From: Capsicum annuum
Taxonomy: Eukaryota > Streptophyta > Magnoliopsida > Solanales > Solanaceae
Direction of reading: 5' to 3'
DNA: 64,000 nucleotides
Assembly (NCBI RefSeq): GCF_002878395.1
Contig: NW_025892616.1
Location: forward strand, 62,001-126,000
In this document: one piece after another, positions 35,506-46,619 of the stretch
Layout: each line of letters opens with the position of its first letter
Numbering within the stretch: position 1 is the stretch's first letter
Made by a program: the position numbers and the translations under genes
Notes under the pieces: model-generated
Database searches by the model: none
What the model was told of the DNA's origin: nothing
What the model saw: only the letters and a program-made list of their open reading frames with translations

Positions 35506-35729
35506 TATCACCCCTTTGGGAACATTTATCCTCGAATGAGATTGGTTAAGCTTAAAACATTGAGAAACTGAGATTACATGCTCAATATACGTCACTAAAA
35601 TGTGAGTACATAACTGAGTCTGAAAGATGATTCATTACTGAAATGGTTCTGTGAATGCATGACTAACATGAGAATGATATGCAGCTAAAACTGAGCATGG
35701 AAAATAGAAATTCTATGAAGGTTGTCACC
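35506..35729 (-). other. B polypurine tract and 3' non-coding segment
   Basis: On the minus strand the tract reads CCAAAGGGGTGATATC next to the LTR start. The rest is non-coding spacer up to the polyprotein stop. Confidence 0.7.
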
Positions 35730-36235
35730 TTAAGCTGAGTCTGAGTTTGCGGAGAAAAGATGAGGGTATGTGGTCCGCATGTCGGTTTTCGCTTCCTAAG
35801 TGGGTCCCTCAATGGACTGATTCCACCAAAGAGCATTGACTAGGGGAACTTCTTTGTTCCTTAGTCTACGAATTTATCGATCAAGAATTTCAACTGGAAT
35901 TTCGTCGTAGGAAAGACTGTTATGAACATCTATGCTTTCTAAAGGAACGACTAAAGCTGGGTCATGAATACACTTCTTCTACAAGGAGATGTAGAATACT
36001 GGGTGCACTGATGCTAAGTCTTCAGGCAACTCAAGTTCATAAGCCACTTTTCCAATGCGGCTCAAAATTCTAAAAGGGCCAACATATCGAGGACTAAGCT
36101 TCCCCTTCTTACCAAACCTCTTTACTCCTTTCATGGGAGAGATTTTCAGATATACGGAATCACCAATCTCAAACTCAAGATATTTCCTCCTCACATCTAC
36201 TTATGATTTTTGTTGGCTCTAGGTTGCCTTAAGCC
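35730..36235 (-). pseudogene. B integrase C-terminus and chromodomain remnant
   Basis: 35979-36194 reads MRRKYLEFEIGDSVYLKISP, then KRFGKKGKLSPRYVGPFRIL and VAYELELPEDLASVHPVFYI. After a frameshift: DPALVVPLESIDVHNSLSYD, EIPVEILDR, RRLRNKEVPLVNALWWNQSI and TYPHLFSANSDSA, ending at a TAA at 35730-35732. The chromodomain-like tail has two stops replacing Gln or Trp. Confidence 0.9.
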
Positions 36236-37100
36236 TCTCCCTGATCATCTAAACTTTCTCTAAAGCATCAAACACAAAGTCAAAACCTACTAGTGCAGTT
36301 TTTCTTATTTCAAACCAACCAATCGGAGATCTAAAGCTCCTTCCATATAGATCCTCAAATGGATCCTTCTCAATAGTGGAATGATAACTATTATTATATG
36401 CAAATTCAATCAAAGGCAAGTGATCATGCCAACTCCCCTTAAAGTCAACTACACACGCTCTCAATATATCCTCAAGGGTCTAAATGGTTCTTTCTGCTTG
36501 ACCATCTATCTGAGGGTGAAAGGCTGTACTGAGGTGAACTTGGGCACGAAGAACCTTCTAAACAGCTTTCCAAAAGTGAGAGGTAAACTAATACCTCTAT
36601 CTAATATTATAGATAACGGAACACCATGCAACCTAACCAACTCTCTGAGATAGACCTTGGCATAGTCCTCGGTGGAATAAAAAGTATGGACTAGAAAAAA
36701 TGAGCTGATTTGTTCATTCTGTCGACAATGTCCCAAATCGAATCATGCTACTAATGAGTACGAGGCAAACCTTTCACAAAATCCATGTTCACTTCCTCCC
36801 ACTTCCAAGTGGGAATACTAAACTCCTGCATAGACCCACTAGGATTCTGATGCTCAATCTTAACCTATTGGAATGTGGAGCACTTGGATACAAACTCCGC
36901 ACTATCCCTCTTCATTCCACTCCACGAATAGATTTCCCACCAATCGCGGTACATCTTTGTGGCCCCTAGATGAATAGAGTAATGCACACCATGTGCTTCA
37001 ACAAGAATTCGTTGCCTTAAATTATCAACACACAACACACACAATCTACCCTAGCAACGTAACACACACTCCTCCTTAGGAGAAAACCTCTACTTCTTAT
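36236..37100 (-). pseudogene. B integrase core remnant
   Basis: Minus-strand reading gives EVNMDFVKGLPRTH (first Asp, about 36780), then SSFFLVHTFYSTEDYAKVYL and LVRLHGVPLSIILDRG (second Asp, Ser before it now Leu), a frameshift, QAERTI (Glu, about 36495), and 36249-36464 MRACVVDFKGSWHDHLPLIE then FAYNNSYHSTIEKDPFEDLY and RSPIGWFEIRKTALVG. The DDE residues are all identifiable. The zinc-finger part around 36880-37000 is degraded. Confidence 0.9.
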
Positions 37101-37229
37101 CTCTGACTGACTCTTTCTGCTTTACTAGACTAAGATCCGTATCCTACTTTTCTTTCAATTTGGAAACTAAAGAAGATTTTGAATTATTCTGTACCCAAAA
37201 ACTACCATCAGATCAATCAACCAAACGAA

Positions 37230-37830
37230 CTCCTAATCTGGCAAGCTGATGAACTTCCTGAACTAACTTCTTCTTATAATCCTCAATATGAGTAACACTA
37301 CCTATAGACAATCTACTTAGGGCATTTGCCACTATATTGGCCTAGCCTGGGAGATATAAAATACTTATATCATAATCTTTCAACAATTCTAACCACCTCC
37401 TCTAGTGTAGATTCAAATTCTCCCACGAAAGTACACACTGCAAGCTTTTATATTCTGAGAACACATCAACATGTACCCCATACAAATAGTGCCTCCAAAT
37501 CTTTAAGGCAAACACAACAGCTGCTAACTCAAGATCATGGGTAGGGTAATTATTTTCATGGGGATCAAGCTATCTAGATTCATAGGACACAACTTTACCC
37601 CTTTTGCATCAAAACATATCCCAACCCAACTCTGAAAGCATCACAGTACGCAACAAACGTATCTGAACCATCTGGCAATGTAAAAACTTGGGTTGTAGTG
37701 AGTTGAGTCTTTAACTCCTGAAAACTTTTCTCACAAGAATCTGACCACTGAAAGTTAACTTTATTCTAGGTCAATCTGGACATGGATGATGCAATAGATG
37801 AAAATCTTTTAACAAATCGTCAGTAATATC
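37230..37830 (-). pseudogene. B RNase H remnant
   Basis: One of the longer readable stretches: [49 protein letters not shown], a stop, RRWLELLKDYDISILYLPG, a stop, then ANIVANALSRLSIGS. Only point stops break it. The family text has DHKSLQ, here EYKSLQ, so the catalytic-site Asp equivalent has changed. Confidence 0.87.
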
Positions 37831-37859
37831 CATCCTAACCTAAGAAACTTCTGATGTCT

Positions 37860-38640
37860 GACGGAGAGATGGGTCTTAGCCAATTTTTTACCGCCTAAAT
37901 ATTTTGAGGATCAATGCTAATGCCATCATCGGAAATAATATGTCCAAGGAATGCTACTGGTCTTAGACAGAATTCACACTTACTGAATTTAGCGATCAAC
38001 TAATGGTCTCTAAGAGTCTACAAAACTATTTTGAGGTGGTTTGCATGATCATTTTCGTTGTGGGAGTAGACAAGGATATCATGAATGAAGACTAGGATAA
38101 ACTTGTCCAAGTACTACTTGAACACTCGGTTCTTCAAGTTCATAAAGTCCGCTGGGCGACATAACTAGAAACTCAAAGTGACCATACTAAATTCTGAAAG
38201 CTATTTTCAAAATGTCACATTATCTGACTTTAAGCTGATGATAGCCGAATCTGAGGTCTATCTTAGAAAAATAACTGGCACCCTGAAGTTTTTCAAATAA
38301 TTTATCAATTATGGCAAGTGGATACTTGTTTTTGATTGTAACTTTGTCCAACTAATGGTAGTCGATACACATTCTAAGAGAACCATCTTTCTTACGTAAG
38401 AATAGAACTAGCGCACCCCATGGAGAGATGGTGGGCCTGATGAATCCCTTATCTAAGAGATCTTTCATCTGTTCTTTCAACTCTTTGTGTTTGGATTAAG
38501 CCATTATATATGGCAGAATAGAGATAGGATGAGTATCTAGAAGAAGGTCTATTCTGAAATCAATTTTCCTTTTGAGAAAAACTCTGGGAAGATCTTTAGG
38601 GAACACAAATTTAGAAATTCTCTTACTACTGAAACTTACT
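37860..38640 (-). pseudogene. B reverse transcriptase remnant
   Basis: Minus-strand blocks in order: a [24 protein letters not shown] approach (about 38420-38490), the [22 protein letters not shown] region around 38330-38390, [14 protein letters not shown] near 38235, and the catalytic block [10 protein letters not shown] near 38060, where the first Asp of FIDD is His. Then [10 protein letters not shown] and GLRWVLAKTH-type text lead to RNase H. The His substitution alone would inactivate it. Confidence 0.84.
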
Positions 38641-38689
38641 CAAGGTTAGGAGTCTCAAAATTAGAGTCTCTGGCTCAGACAAGATGATA

Positions 38690-39180
38690 AATACACCCCT
38701 TGGTTGTCATTTTCCTTGCCCTAAGGCACGAAATAAGCTGGCCCCTAAGAGCTGTAGTACTGCCCCTCCATGCAAGAACTGGTTCATTCAGAAACGAAAA
38801 ATGAACTATTCTGTTTCTAAAATCAACTGAAGATTAGAATGAGTTAAGCTAATCCATGCCAAGAATGATATCAAAATCCATCATCTTTAACTCTACGGGA
38901 TCAACTAAAGTGACTTTCAAGGATACTGTAACTGGGAAGTTCCTGTATATTCGCTGGGCTACTATAGAGACTCCTACTGGGGTAGACACTGAGAAAGGCT
39001 CTATTAAAATTTTGGGACTGATTCCAAAGTTGACGGCTATATAAAGGGTTACAAAAGAAAGAGAAGCTCCGGGGTCTAATGAAGCATTATAATGAAAGAC
39101 CTATAACATACCAGTAACCACATCAAGAGAATTTTCCTGATCCTGTTGAGATTGAAGGGCATACAATCTATTTGGACGTT
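38690..39180 (-). pseudogene. B protease remnant
   Basis: The minus strand gives a VVTGMLQVFHYNASLDPGAS-like loop around 39080-39130, then text ending MDFDIILGMD near 38855-38885. The plus-strand open stretch at 38856-39044 is its shadow. The Asp of the active-site loop appears kept. Stops occur on either side. Confidence 0.75.
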
Positions 39181-39199
39181 GGCCACTGGTAGCACTAGA

Positions 39200-39580
39200 A
39201 GTGGCACCCTGTTGAGTCGGGCAGCTGAGAGGATCTGATGACCGACGGGACTGGCCTTGTAGGCATAAATCCCTACCTTTCTGAGTAACTACCCGGTACT
39301 CCAGAATCTGATGGCCTAGATTTCCATACCTAAAGCATACATCACTACCATATTTACACTCACCCTAATAGCTTCTACCATATTTTGGGCAAAGAGAATT
39401 TGTACGAGCACTGTTCACACTGCCTTGGGACTTAAATCTAAGCACGTTATCCTAACTATCATTTTTGAATCTGGGTACTGGGGAACTTGATAAAGATGGA
39501 GCTGGGACTGAAGATTTCAGACAAAATGAGGATGGTTACCACTTTTTGACCTTGTCTAATTAAAATTAAAGCTACCCGTT
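39200..39580 (-). pseudogene. B gag C-terminal part with decayed zinc knuckle
   Basis: Right (upstream) boundary is the C insertion. The minus strand reads SSVPAPSLSSSPVPRFKNDS, typical of the Ser/Pro-rich gag linker, then GSDVCFRYGNLGHQILEY (about 39305-39360), a CCHC knuckle with the second and last Cys turned to Tyr. It continues the gag that starts at 49913. Confidence 0.82.
39576..39580. repeat. TSD of element C, left copy (ccgtt)
   Basis: The right copy at 49154-49158 is ctatt. The two differ only at the CG dinucleotide, where one copy has TA, as expected from methyl-cytosine decay on both strands. Confidence 0.6.
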
Positions 39581-42140
39581 TATAAAACCCCGCAAAATCC
39601 TAAGCTTGATTCAATCCTATAAAAGCTAGTAAGGGGTCCCAAACTTAGAATAAAAATTCAGCTAAGTGTTCATACTTAGTTATTTTAGCCTTCGTAAGTT
39701 GGAAATCCTTTTTCACGACCCTTATGACCATAAAATATTGATTTTTTAGGTTGATTCATGATAAGGAAAGTTAGTAGATGTTCTCGGCCAAGTTTAAGAT
39801 TTTTTAAACTTATTTTGAAACACATTTGAAAGCTTGAACTAGTGGATCGATGAGATCTCGATGTGCCGCGTCGCCCATTGCATCGATGAGTATTTTTCCC
39901 AGGTCCCATTTCAAATTTTAGTGAACCGATGCAGACTCAACATGGTGCGTTGGCTATCGCATAGATGCCAATGACGTGGAGCGTCGGTCTGGGCATCACT
40001 AATTCAATTTTCAGTAATTAAAAACCACATTCCTCAGGGGTATTTTAGTCTTTTACCCATAGTTATCATCGCTAAAACACAAAATTAAGCTCCTTTAGAA
40101 GGAAAAATCATTCTCTATTTAGAAATTACTCAAGAACAAAAACCCTAGGAGATCAAATTTCAAACTTAAGACTTAAGATTTCACCATCATTCTTCAAGAA
40201 TTTAGCAACCAAGGCATGTGAAGTGTTCATCCTTGGGTTTTCTTCCACCCTTGGAGTTATAGAAACTCTTTCTAAATACAAGTTAATTGATTTCATGGAT
40301 TTCATGTTGGATTTTGAAAGTATAAATGATTATGTTGTTAATGGTGATCTAATTCCATGATTTGTCCCATGTTCATGCAAACTAGTTTAATTGTGAATTA
40401 AATTTTGTGAATTACATGTCAAACTCTTGAATTGCAAGTTGAATGTAGAATCTATGATATTACTACATGTTTATTGATATGTGAAATACCCATGCTCCCC
40501 AAGTATTTGTCAAAATGCTTATGTGATTAGACTAGTCCAAGTAAAATATGTTATTGTGTGATATCAATCATGCACAAGCTCATGTATAACAAGTTTTTGA
40601 CCAAAAGATGTCTAAGTGAATGTATTATTAGCAAGCTAGTACCATGATGCTACTAAAGTCATACAGTGATTTACTTTTCATGCTATCGAGTCCTGGGGGT
40701 ATTTAATACCCAATAATTTAGCTGGTTACCTAGAGCCAGTGTCAGTTACAAAATAATATTAGTTATGTCATGATCAGTAGCACTCTCAGTTTGTTACAGA
40801 ACTCAGAAGAAACTTAGTAGACTCAATATCAGTCCAGTACAGTTTAGTATCCAATTTAGACCTCAGTAAATTTAGTCAATTAATAGAATTCAATAGTATT
40901 CCATCAGTCAATGGAACTTAGTGAATTCAGTCTAGTTTAGTTAGATGGTATAATCAGTAATATTTCAGTCAAGCCTAGTATGAATTAGAATCAGTTTAGT
41001 GTCTATTCAGTTGGGAGTAGGATTTAGCATCGAGCAAACCCAGGAATGGGGGCATTCCTGCCAGCAGAGGGTTTGACCTTTAGTAGTAATCTCTGCATTA
41101 CAAATCTACATAACTAGTGTAGGTTGAGTATCTTCCTACCAGACTAGGGTTGATACATCTCATACAAGTTTTCCTACTAACACGGGTTGATGAAAGAGCT
41201 TTTTGTCAGAGAGGGTTAACTCATAGTTATCTTTACCCATGCCACGGTATTGATACCCTTCCAATAGGGGTTATAAGTTGGACCCTAATCTATTCAGAGA
41301 GGGTTATTTTGATTAGATGATTACCTCCCACAGTCTCAGTTTTAGTCATCATAATAAAACTCAGTTCAGTTCTACGAAATCAGGACTGTCAGATCCAATC
41401 ACTCAGTTCAGTATAGAACTTAGCACAATTCCACAAAATTAGGACTGCCAAATACAATAATTCAGTTAATAGTACTACAGTATTATCGAACTCAGATATT
41501 AGTAAGTCAGTAATTAAGAACTCAGTTACAGTTTACGTATTTATGTATGTACTCTTATTCAGTTATACTTATGTTATTCAATCAGTATTATTCATGCATA
41601 TGAACCCATATTACACTTATTCAGTTATACTTATATTATTCAGTCAGTATTATTCATGCGTATGAACCCATGCATCTCATCCTACCTCGCTTAGTATACC
41701 ACCATATTCAATGTACTGACCCATACTATTCTTTTGTGCTATGATATCTTATATCATAGATTCAAACGCACGGGCTCCAGATCATACTTAGTAGGCTGAT
41801 CCATCAGGAGTAGACTAGTGGTGATTCCTCATAGTTTGAGGACATGATTATTACTTTAGTATCTTAGTTTATCAGTTTTTAATAGCTGGGGTTAGTTAGG
41901 GGATTGTCCCATCAATCCCTTATTCAGGTAATAGAGGATTACTAGACTAGAGTATTTCAGATAGATGTATCAGTATTCAGTATTTATTATTAGTTTGAAC
42001 CTTGTGGAAAGTTTCTACATAATTTTTGCATAATACAGTATTATTATTCAGTTATTTCAGTACCAATCATGGTTTAACTTGTGGTCCCTCGGTATTATGA
42101 GCATAATGTAGCATCTGGGGTACAGACTCGGGGTGTTACA
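39581..42140 (+). repeat. C 5' LTR (2560 bp)
   Basis: Starts tataaaaccccgc (from TGTAAGACCCTGC in the 3' copy) and ends GGGTGTTACA. The U3 array at 39840-40005 contains gatcgatgagatctcgatg, catcgatgag and tgcgttggctatcgcat. Much of 40730-41700 is rich in cagt/tcag words. A 62-bp direct tandem duplication at 41554-41672 is absent from the 3' LTR. Confidence 0.93.
41554..41672. repeat. 62-bp tandem duplication in C 5' LTR
   Basis: The unit starts cttattcagttatactta at 41554 and again at 41616, with four or so differences. The 3' LTR has one copy (about 48610-48670), so the duplication followed or accompanied insertion. Confidence 0.85.
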
Positions 42141-42144
42141 AACT

Positions 42145-42157
42145 TGGTATCAGAGCC
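42145..42157 (+). other. C primer-binding site (initiator tRNA-Met)
   Basis: TGGTATCAGAGCC, perfect, four bases past the LTR end. The best preserved PBS in the window. Confidence 0.93.
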
Positions 42158-42363
42158 TAAGGTTCAAAAGAGTCCTAGGAAGTCTGAAAGTTACATCTAG
42201 TAGAGTCTTGTACATGGGTGGGTAGTGCACCACACCTATGGACCAAAGGCTACGAGATGTTTTAGGAAAAGTTTCCCTTCTTTCAATATTCATGTCGTGC
42301 GAGTGAGCATGAGCTCAATTTAAAATCTCATTCTAATTTATCTTTTCCTTATGCTTCCATAAT

Positions 42364-42870
42364 ATGTCTTTAAGAGAATCTAACAAAAGTAGTAACGAAA
42401 ACCAGTCAGCCCCTCCGCACGTTCAAGTAGATCCCCTGAATGAGCATGTTTCTCACACTAAGTTTAGATATGACTTCACCACCTTAGCTCACTCAATAGT
42501 TGCTCAGAATAATCAGATGGCTATTATTCTATATAGGATTATGGCTCATGCTCTATAGATTAAGGAGGAGAGGCATAGGAAAAATGCGAGAAAGAATAAG
42601 AGGACCAGAACGTCTGAGCCAAAGAGTGGCCGAACATATCCCCTTTATCTGAAATATGGTAGAATCCACCAGTGTATCTATAGGGCTGGCAGTGATTTAT
42701 GTTTTGGGTGTGGCAATCCAGGTCATAGAGTAAGAGATTTTCCCCAGTCAGGTTCCCAGGGTCAGCATAATCAACCCTTAACTAAGTCTAATCGCCCTAA
42801 TCAGCAGGGTGCCACTTCCAATGCTACCAATGGGCAACGCCCAAATGGACTCTATGCACTTCAGTCCTGA
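42364..42870 (+). pseudogene. C gag remnant lacking the capsid core
   Basis: The ATG at 42364 opens MSLRESNKSSNENQSAPPHV and DPLNEHVSHTKFRYDFTTLA, matching the N-terminus of the B gag (DPLNEHVSHAEF). After MAHAL and a stop it jumps to KEERHRKNARKNKRTR, the basic linker, so about 600 bases of capsid core are deleted. The knuckle CFGCGNPGHRVRDF (about 42700-42740) has the last Cys replaced by Phe. It ends near QRPNGLYALQS. Confidence 0.88.
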
Positions 42871-42879
42871 CAAGATCAT

Positions 42880-43400
42880 GAAAGTTCTCCTAATGTGGTT
42901 ACTGGTACATTACAAGTCTATCATTTACATATTTATGCTTTGCTAGATCCAGAAGCTTTTTATACTTTGTAACTTTATATATAGTTGTCAACTTCAGAAT
43001 TAGTCCCAAAATCCTAGCAGAGCCTTTCTCAATCTCTACCCCAGTGGGTAAATCAATCATAGCCCGACAGGTATACAGGAACTTTCCGATTATGGTATCT
43101 CAGAAAGTCACTTCAGCAAACTTAGTCGAATTAGAGTTGACCAATTTTGATGTTATTCTTGGCATGAATTGAATTCATTCCTACTATGCGTCAGTCAACT
43201 ACAGAAATAGAATTGTCTAGTTTTTGTTCCCGAATGAGCCCATCCTAGAGTGAATGGGAAGTACTTCAGCACTTAGGGTTCAGCTTGTTTCCTACCTAAG
43301 GGCAAGAAAAATGATACCTAAGGGATGTGTCTACCATCTCGTCCAAGTCTAGGACTCTAGATCAGAAACCCCTAGTCTTGAGTCAGTTCCAGTAGCATGT
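42880..43400 (+). pseudogene. C protease remnant
   Basis: VVTGTLQVYHLHIYALLDPE (about 42897-42956) carries the catalytic Asp with the next Gly-Ala changed to Glu-Ala. After a stop and frame change, GKSIIARQVYRNFPIMVSQK-like text and ELELTNFDVILGMN follow near 43125-43170, where the Asp of GMD is Asn. Inactive. Confidence 0.83.
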
Positions 43401-44030
43401 GAGTTTCCAGATGTGTTTCCCGAAGATCTTCCCAGAGTTTCTCCCAAAAGGGAAATCAACTTCGAAATAGACCTTCTTCCAGATACTTAGCTCATATTTA
43501 TTCTACCATATATAATGTCTCCAGTAGAACTCAAAGAATTAAAAGAACAGTTAAAGGATCTCCTATATAAGGGATTCATTAGACACAATGTGTACCCATG
43601 GGGTACATTATTTCTATTCTTGCATAAGAAAGATGGTTCTCTCAAAATATGTATGGACTATCATTAGATAAACAAAGTCATGGTCAAGAAATAAGTATCC
43701 ACTTCCCAGAGTCGATGACTTATTTGACCAATTTTGGTGTGCGAGTTATTTCTCTAAGATAGAACTCAAATCAGGCTATCATCATCGTAGAGTTAGGGAA
43801 TGGGACATTTTGAAAATAGCTTTCAAAACTCGGTATGGTCAGTTCAAATTCTTATTCATGTCATTTGGTCTTACTAATGCCCCAACAACTTTCATGGACT
43901 TGATGAACCATGTGTTCAAGCAGTACTTGGACATGTTCGTCATAATCTTCATAGGTAACATTCTTGTCTATTCCCATAGCGAGAATGATCACGTAGATCA
44001 TCTAAGAATTATAGTATAGACTCTTGAAAC
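43400..44030 (+). pseudogene. C reverse transcriptase remnant, truncated
   Basis: Reads PEDLPRVSPKREINFEIDLL, ELKELKEQLKDLLYKGFIRH, then [20 protein letters not shown] and, open from 43810, [20 protein letters not shown] with [20 protein letters not shown]. The catalytic block is FIGNILVYS (43948-43974): both Asp of FIDD are gone (Gly, Asn). Text stops after DHLRIIV and TLETHQSS near 44040, where RT joins unrelated sequence. Confidence 0.9.
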
Positions 44031-45829
44031 CCATCAGTCATCATGATATCTATTCATATCTTACATGTCAGCTTTGTGATCATAGCCCATACTCGTGCAC
44101 ATTAGCAATCATACACGCTTACAGTTCCTAGTATAAGGAGTTCTAGTTCACTTAGTGTTACAAATTATGTTCCATGAATACAGAAACTCCTGACTCAGGT
44201 TATGCAACTCATGACTCAGGTACCCATGTTATGCTTACAGTATGCTCAGTTCCCATGACCTACGCTACACTCCTAGCGATTGGCTAAATTCAGATTTCAT
44301 CATGCATATCCTCAGTTTAGATCTTTTAATAAATCTATGGTGTTGATATTCTATTCATTAGAACTCAGTTAAGTGTTGAGTTTGGTATAGTATTTATGCA
44401 TATATCAGGTCCTTATGTTTTAACCCTTCAGTGGACTCTCCTTTCAAAATAATGTAGTGATGAGCAGTTGCTTAGAAGGGAGAGAGTAAATGTTTCATGT
44501 TAAGAAAATATTATTGAATGCTAGTTTTACACGAGGCTGTAGTTATAAGGATAGGCTTGAATGACATTTTGATGTGTAAGTGGATAATAACATTTCATAG
44601 ATTTGAGTAGGCTTGAACATAGTGGGAGAATTTAGTCCAGATCAGGCCTCAGTAGGTAGAGTTATCAAAACCTAGTATTCAGTTCAAGTATAGTCTCAGT
44701 TGCTGTCTTAGTTACAGTCTCAGTCCCAGTCCAATAATCAGATCAATAACTCAGTTTATTTTTAGATTTGCTTGACCATGTGTACTGTTATCAGTTATTC
44801 AGTTATCAGTATTTCAGAACCTCAATTTATAGACTATTTCAGAGTCATGTTATATGCTTGGTCTTGTCTTCTCAAATAATATAGTTTTCACAAATTCATG
44901 GTCAGTTATCTTATGTTACCCAGTCAGCCCTTTCCTCAAATGCTTGATAATCTACAGTTCCAATCCAGTTATTCAGACTAAGTATAGTTCAATATTACAT
45001 GACCAAGTATTCATCTATCAACCATTTAGATAATTAGATAAGTTGATAAGTTTATGCACTCATGCTCAAGGGATAAGTCTAAGATTGAAAATTTGTAGTC
45101 ATAGTGCATAAGGCCTATTCACTTCATCTTAGATGATGTTTTGTTGGCCCCGACTCATATTACAGAATTTTAGCCAGGATATGATTTTCTTATTTAGTTA
45201 TTTTATTCAGCCATGCCAAGACTCCTTTCTCCCTAAAGCCACTAAAACTCTATAAAAAGAGAGTCAAAGAAAGGCTCCAGTCTAATATAAGTTTTCAGCA
45301 TAAGTTAGTACGCAAAACCAGCAATTCAGTTTAGAGTTAGGCAGACAATGTTTGTATGGTTAGGTATCCCCTCTTTCCATCTAGTCACACTATCCGAAGT
45401 CTCATGAATGTAACTATTCCAAATTAAGCAATCATGTAGTTGCGAGTTCAACTCAGTTAAGCTGTCATGCCTCAGTTTCAAAATCCTGATATGCAGTCAC
45501 GATTTAATTCGTAGGTGCCCCGTGCATCATCTCAATTTTTCCTTACTATCTCAGCAAAGTCAACATTCTTCAGGGGACATAATGACCTAAGGGGGAGATG
45601 CACTATAATCCCCGAGCTTTCATGATCTAAACCTTCCATCTTCTCTTCACATAATAAATCCAGTTTGGAGTAGTAGGTACTCATAGGTAGACCCTCAAGT
45701 TCCAATCTTATCCATAAGACATATATTTAGGGGCTCAGTTCCGTTTATGATATTGAGTTCCTATATCACAGTTCAGGCTCAGTTATGTTCTCATGTTCCT
45801 GTTCGTACGTATTCAGTAAATGATCTTGA
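44031..45829 (+). other. Non-coding filler replacing RNase H and integrase in C
   Basis: 1.8 kb with no pol text. The stretch 44750-44940 (agatttgcttgaccatgt then tatgcttggtcttg) resembles the LTR of E (agatttgcttaaccaagt ... tatacttggcctt near 7905-8040). At 45589-45600 a perfect tract aagggggagatg is followed by tataatccccgagctttcat at 45604, closely matching the LTR start of E (tgtaataccctgagttttcat). This looks like captured pieces of an E-like element. I cannot define its exact ends. Confidence 0.6.
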
Positions 45830-46275
45830 GTTGGAGATCGGTGATTTTGTATTCTTATAAATCTTTCATAATTAAAGGAGTGAAGAGGTTTGGCAAGAAG
45901 GGCAACCTCAATCCTCGATTGTTGGTCCTTACCAAATTCTCAGCCATTTCAGAAAGGTGGATTATGAGCTCGAGTTACCTTTAGACTTAGCTTCAGTACA
46001 TTAAGAATTTCATGTCCCCTTGCTAAAGAAATGCATAGGTGATCCCAAAATTGTAGTCCCTATAGAGGGCATAGACGTTTAGAAAAGTCTCTTTTACGAA
46101 GAGGTCCCAGTCAAAATCCTGGACTATCAGATTCGCAGACTGAGGAATGAAGAAGTCCCTCTAGTCAATGTTCTTCGGCGGAATTAGTCCGTTAAAGGAG
46201 CTACTAGGGAATTAGAAGCAGATATGCGTACCAAGTATCCTCATCTCTTCTCCTTAAACTCAGACTCAACCTAAG
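45830..46275 (+). pseudogene. C integrase C-terminus and chromodomain remnant
   Basis: ELEIGDFVFL, then after a frameshift VGPYQILSHFRKVDYELELP, LDLASVH, VPLLKKCIGDPKIVVPIEGI, EEVPVKILDYQIRRLRNEEV and ADMRTKYPHLFSLNSDST, ending at a TAA near 46273. A chromodomain tail like that of B, to which C is closely related in wording. Confidence 0.88.
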
Positions 46276-46619
46276 GTAATAGTTTTTCCCTGAACTTACT
46301 CAGTTCCATGCTCAAATTTTCCTTTATAGGCTTGGTACCGGTTGCCATTGCATATTCAGTTGTGACTTCATACATCAGATCTGCATGTTCAGAATAAGAA
46401 ACTCAGTATATTAGCAATCCAGTTATGCATTCAAGAATCATGTTCAGCTATGTACTCATGCATCAGATATGCATGTTCGGTATGAAATTTCATCATATCT
46501 ATAGTATCGGTTATGAAATCATGTTGCAGTTATGCTTATTCAGAATCTAAATTCAGTTTATCAGTATTCCTAGCTTAGTCAGTCTTATTCGAGAATGAAT
46601 GTTCCCAAGGGGGAGATAT
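46276..46619 (+). other. C 3' non-coding segment and polypurine tract (46607-46618)
   Basis: A spacer of cagt-rich text followed by AAGGGGGAGATA and the LTR TG at 46620. The PPT is perfect relative to the usual chromovirus tract. Confidence 0.85.

Noticed and set aside
36381..36653. 90-codon plus-strand open stretch
   Set aside because: Antisense to the integrase of B, whose conserved text reads on the minus strand.
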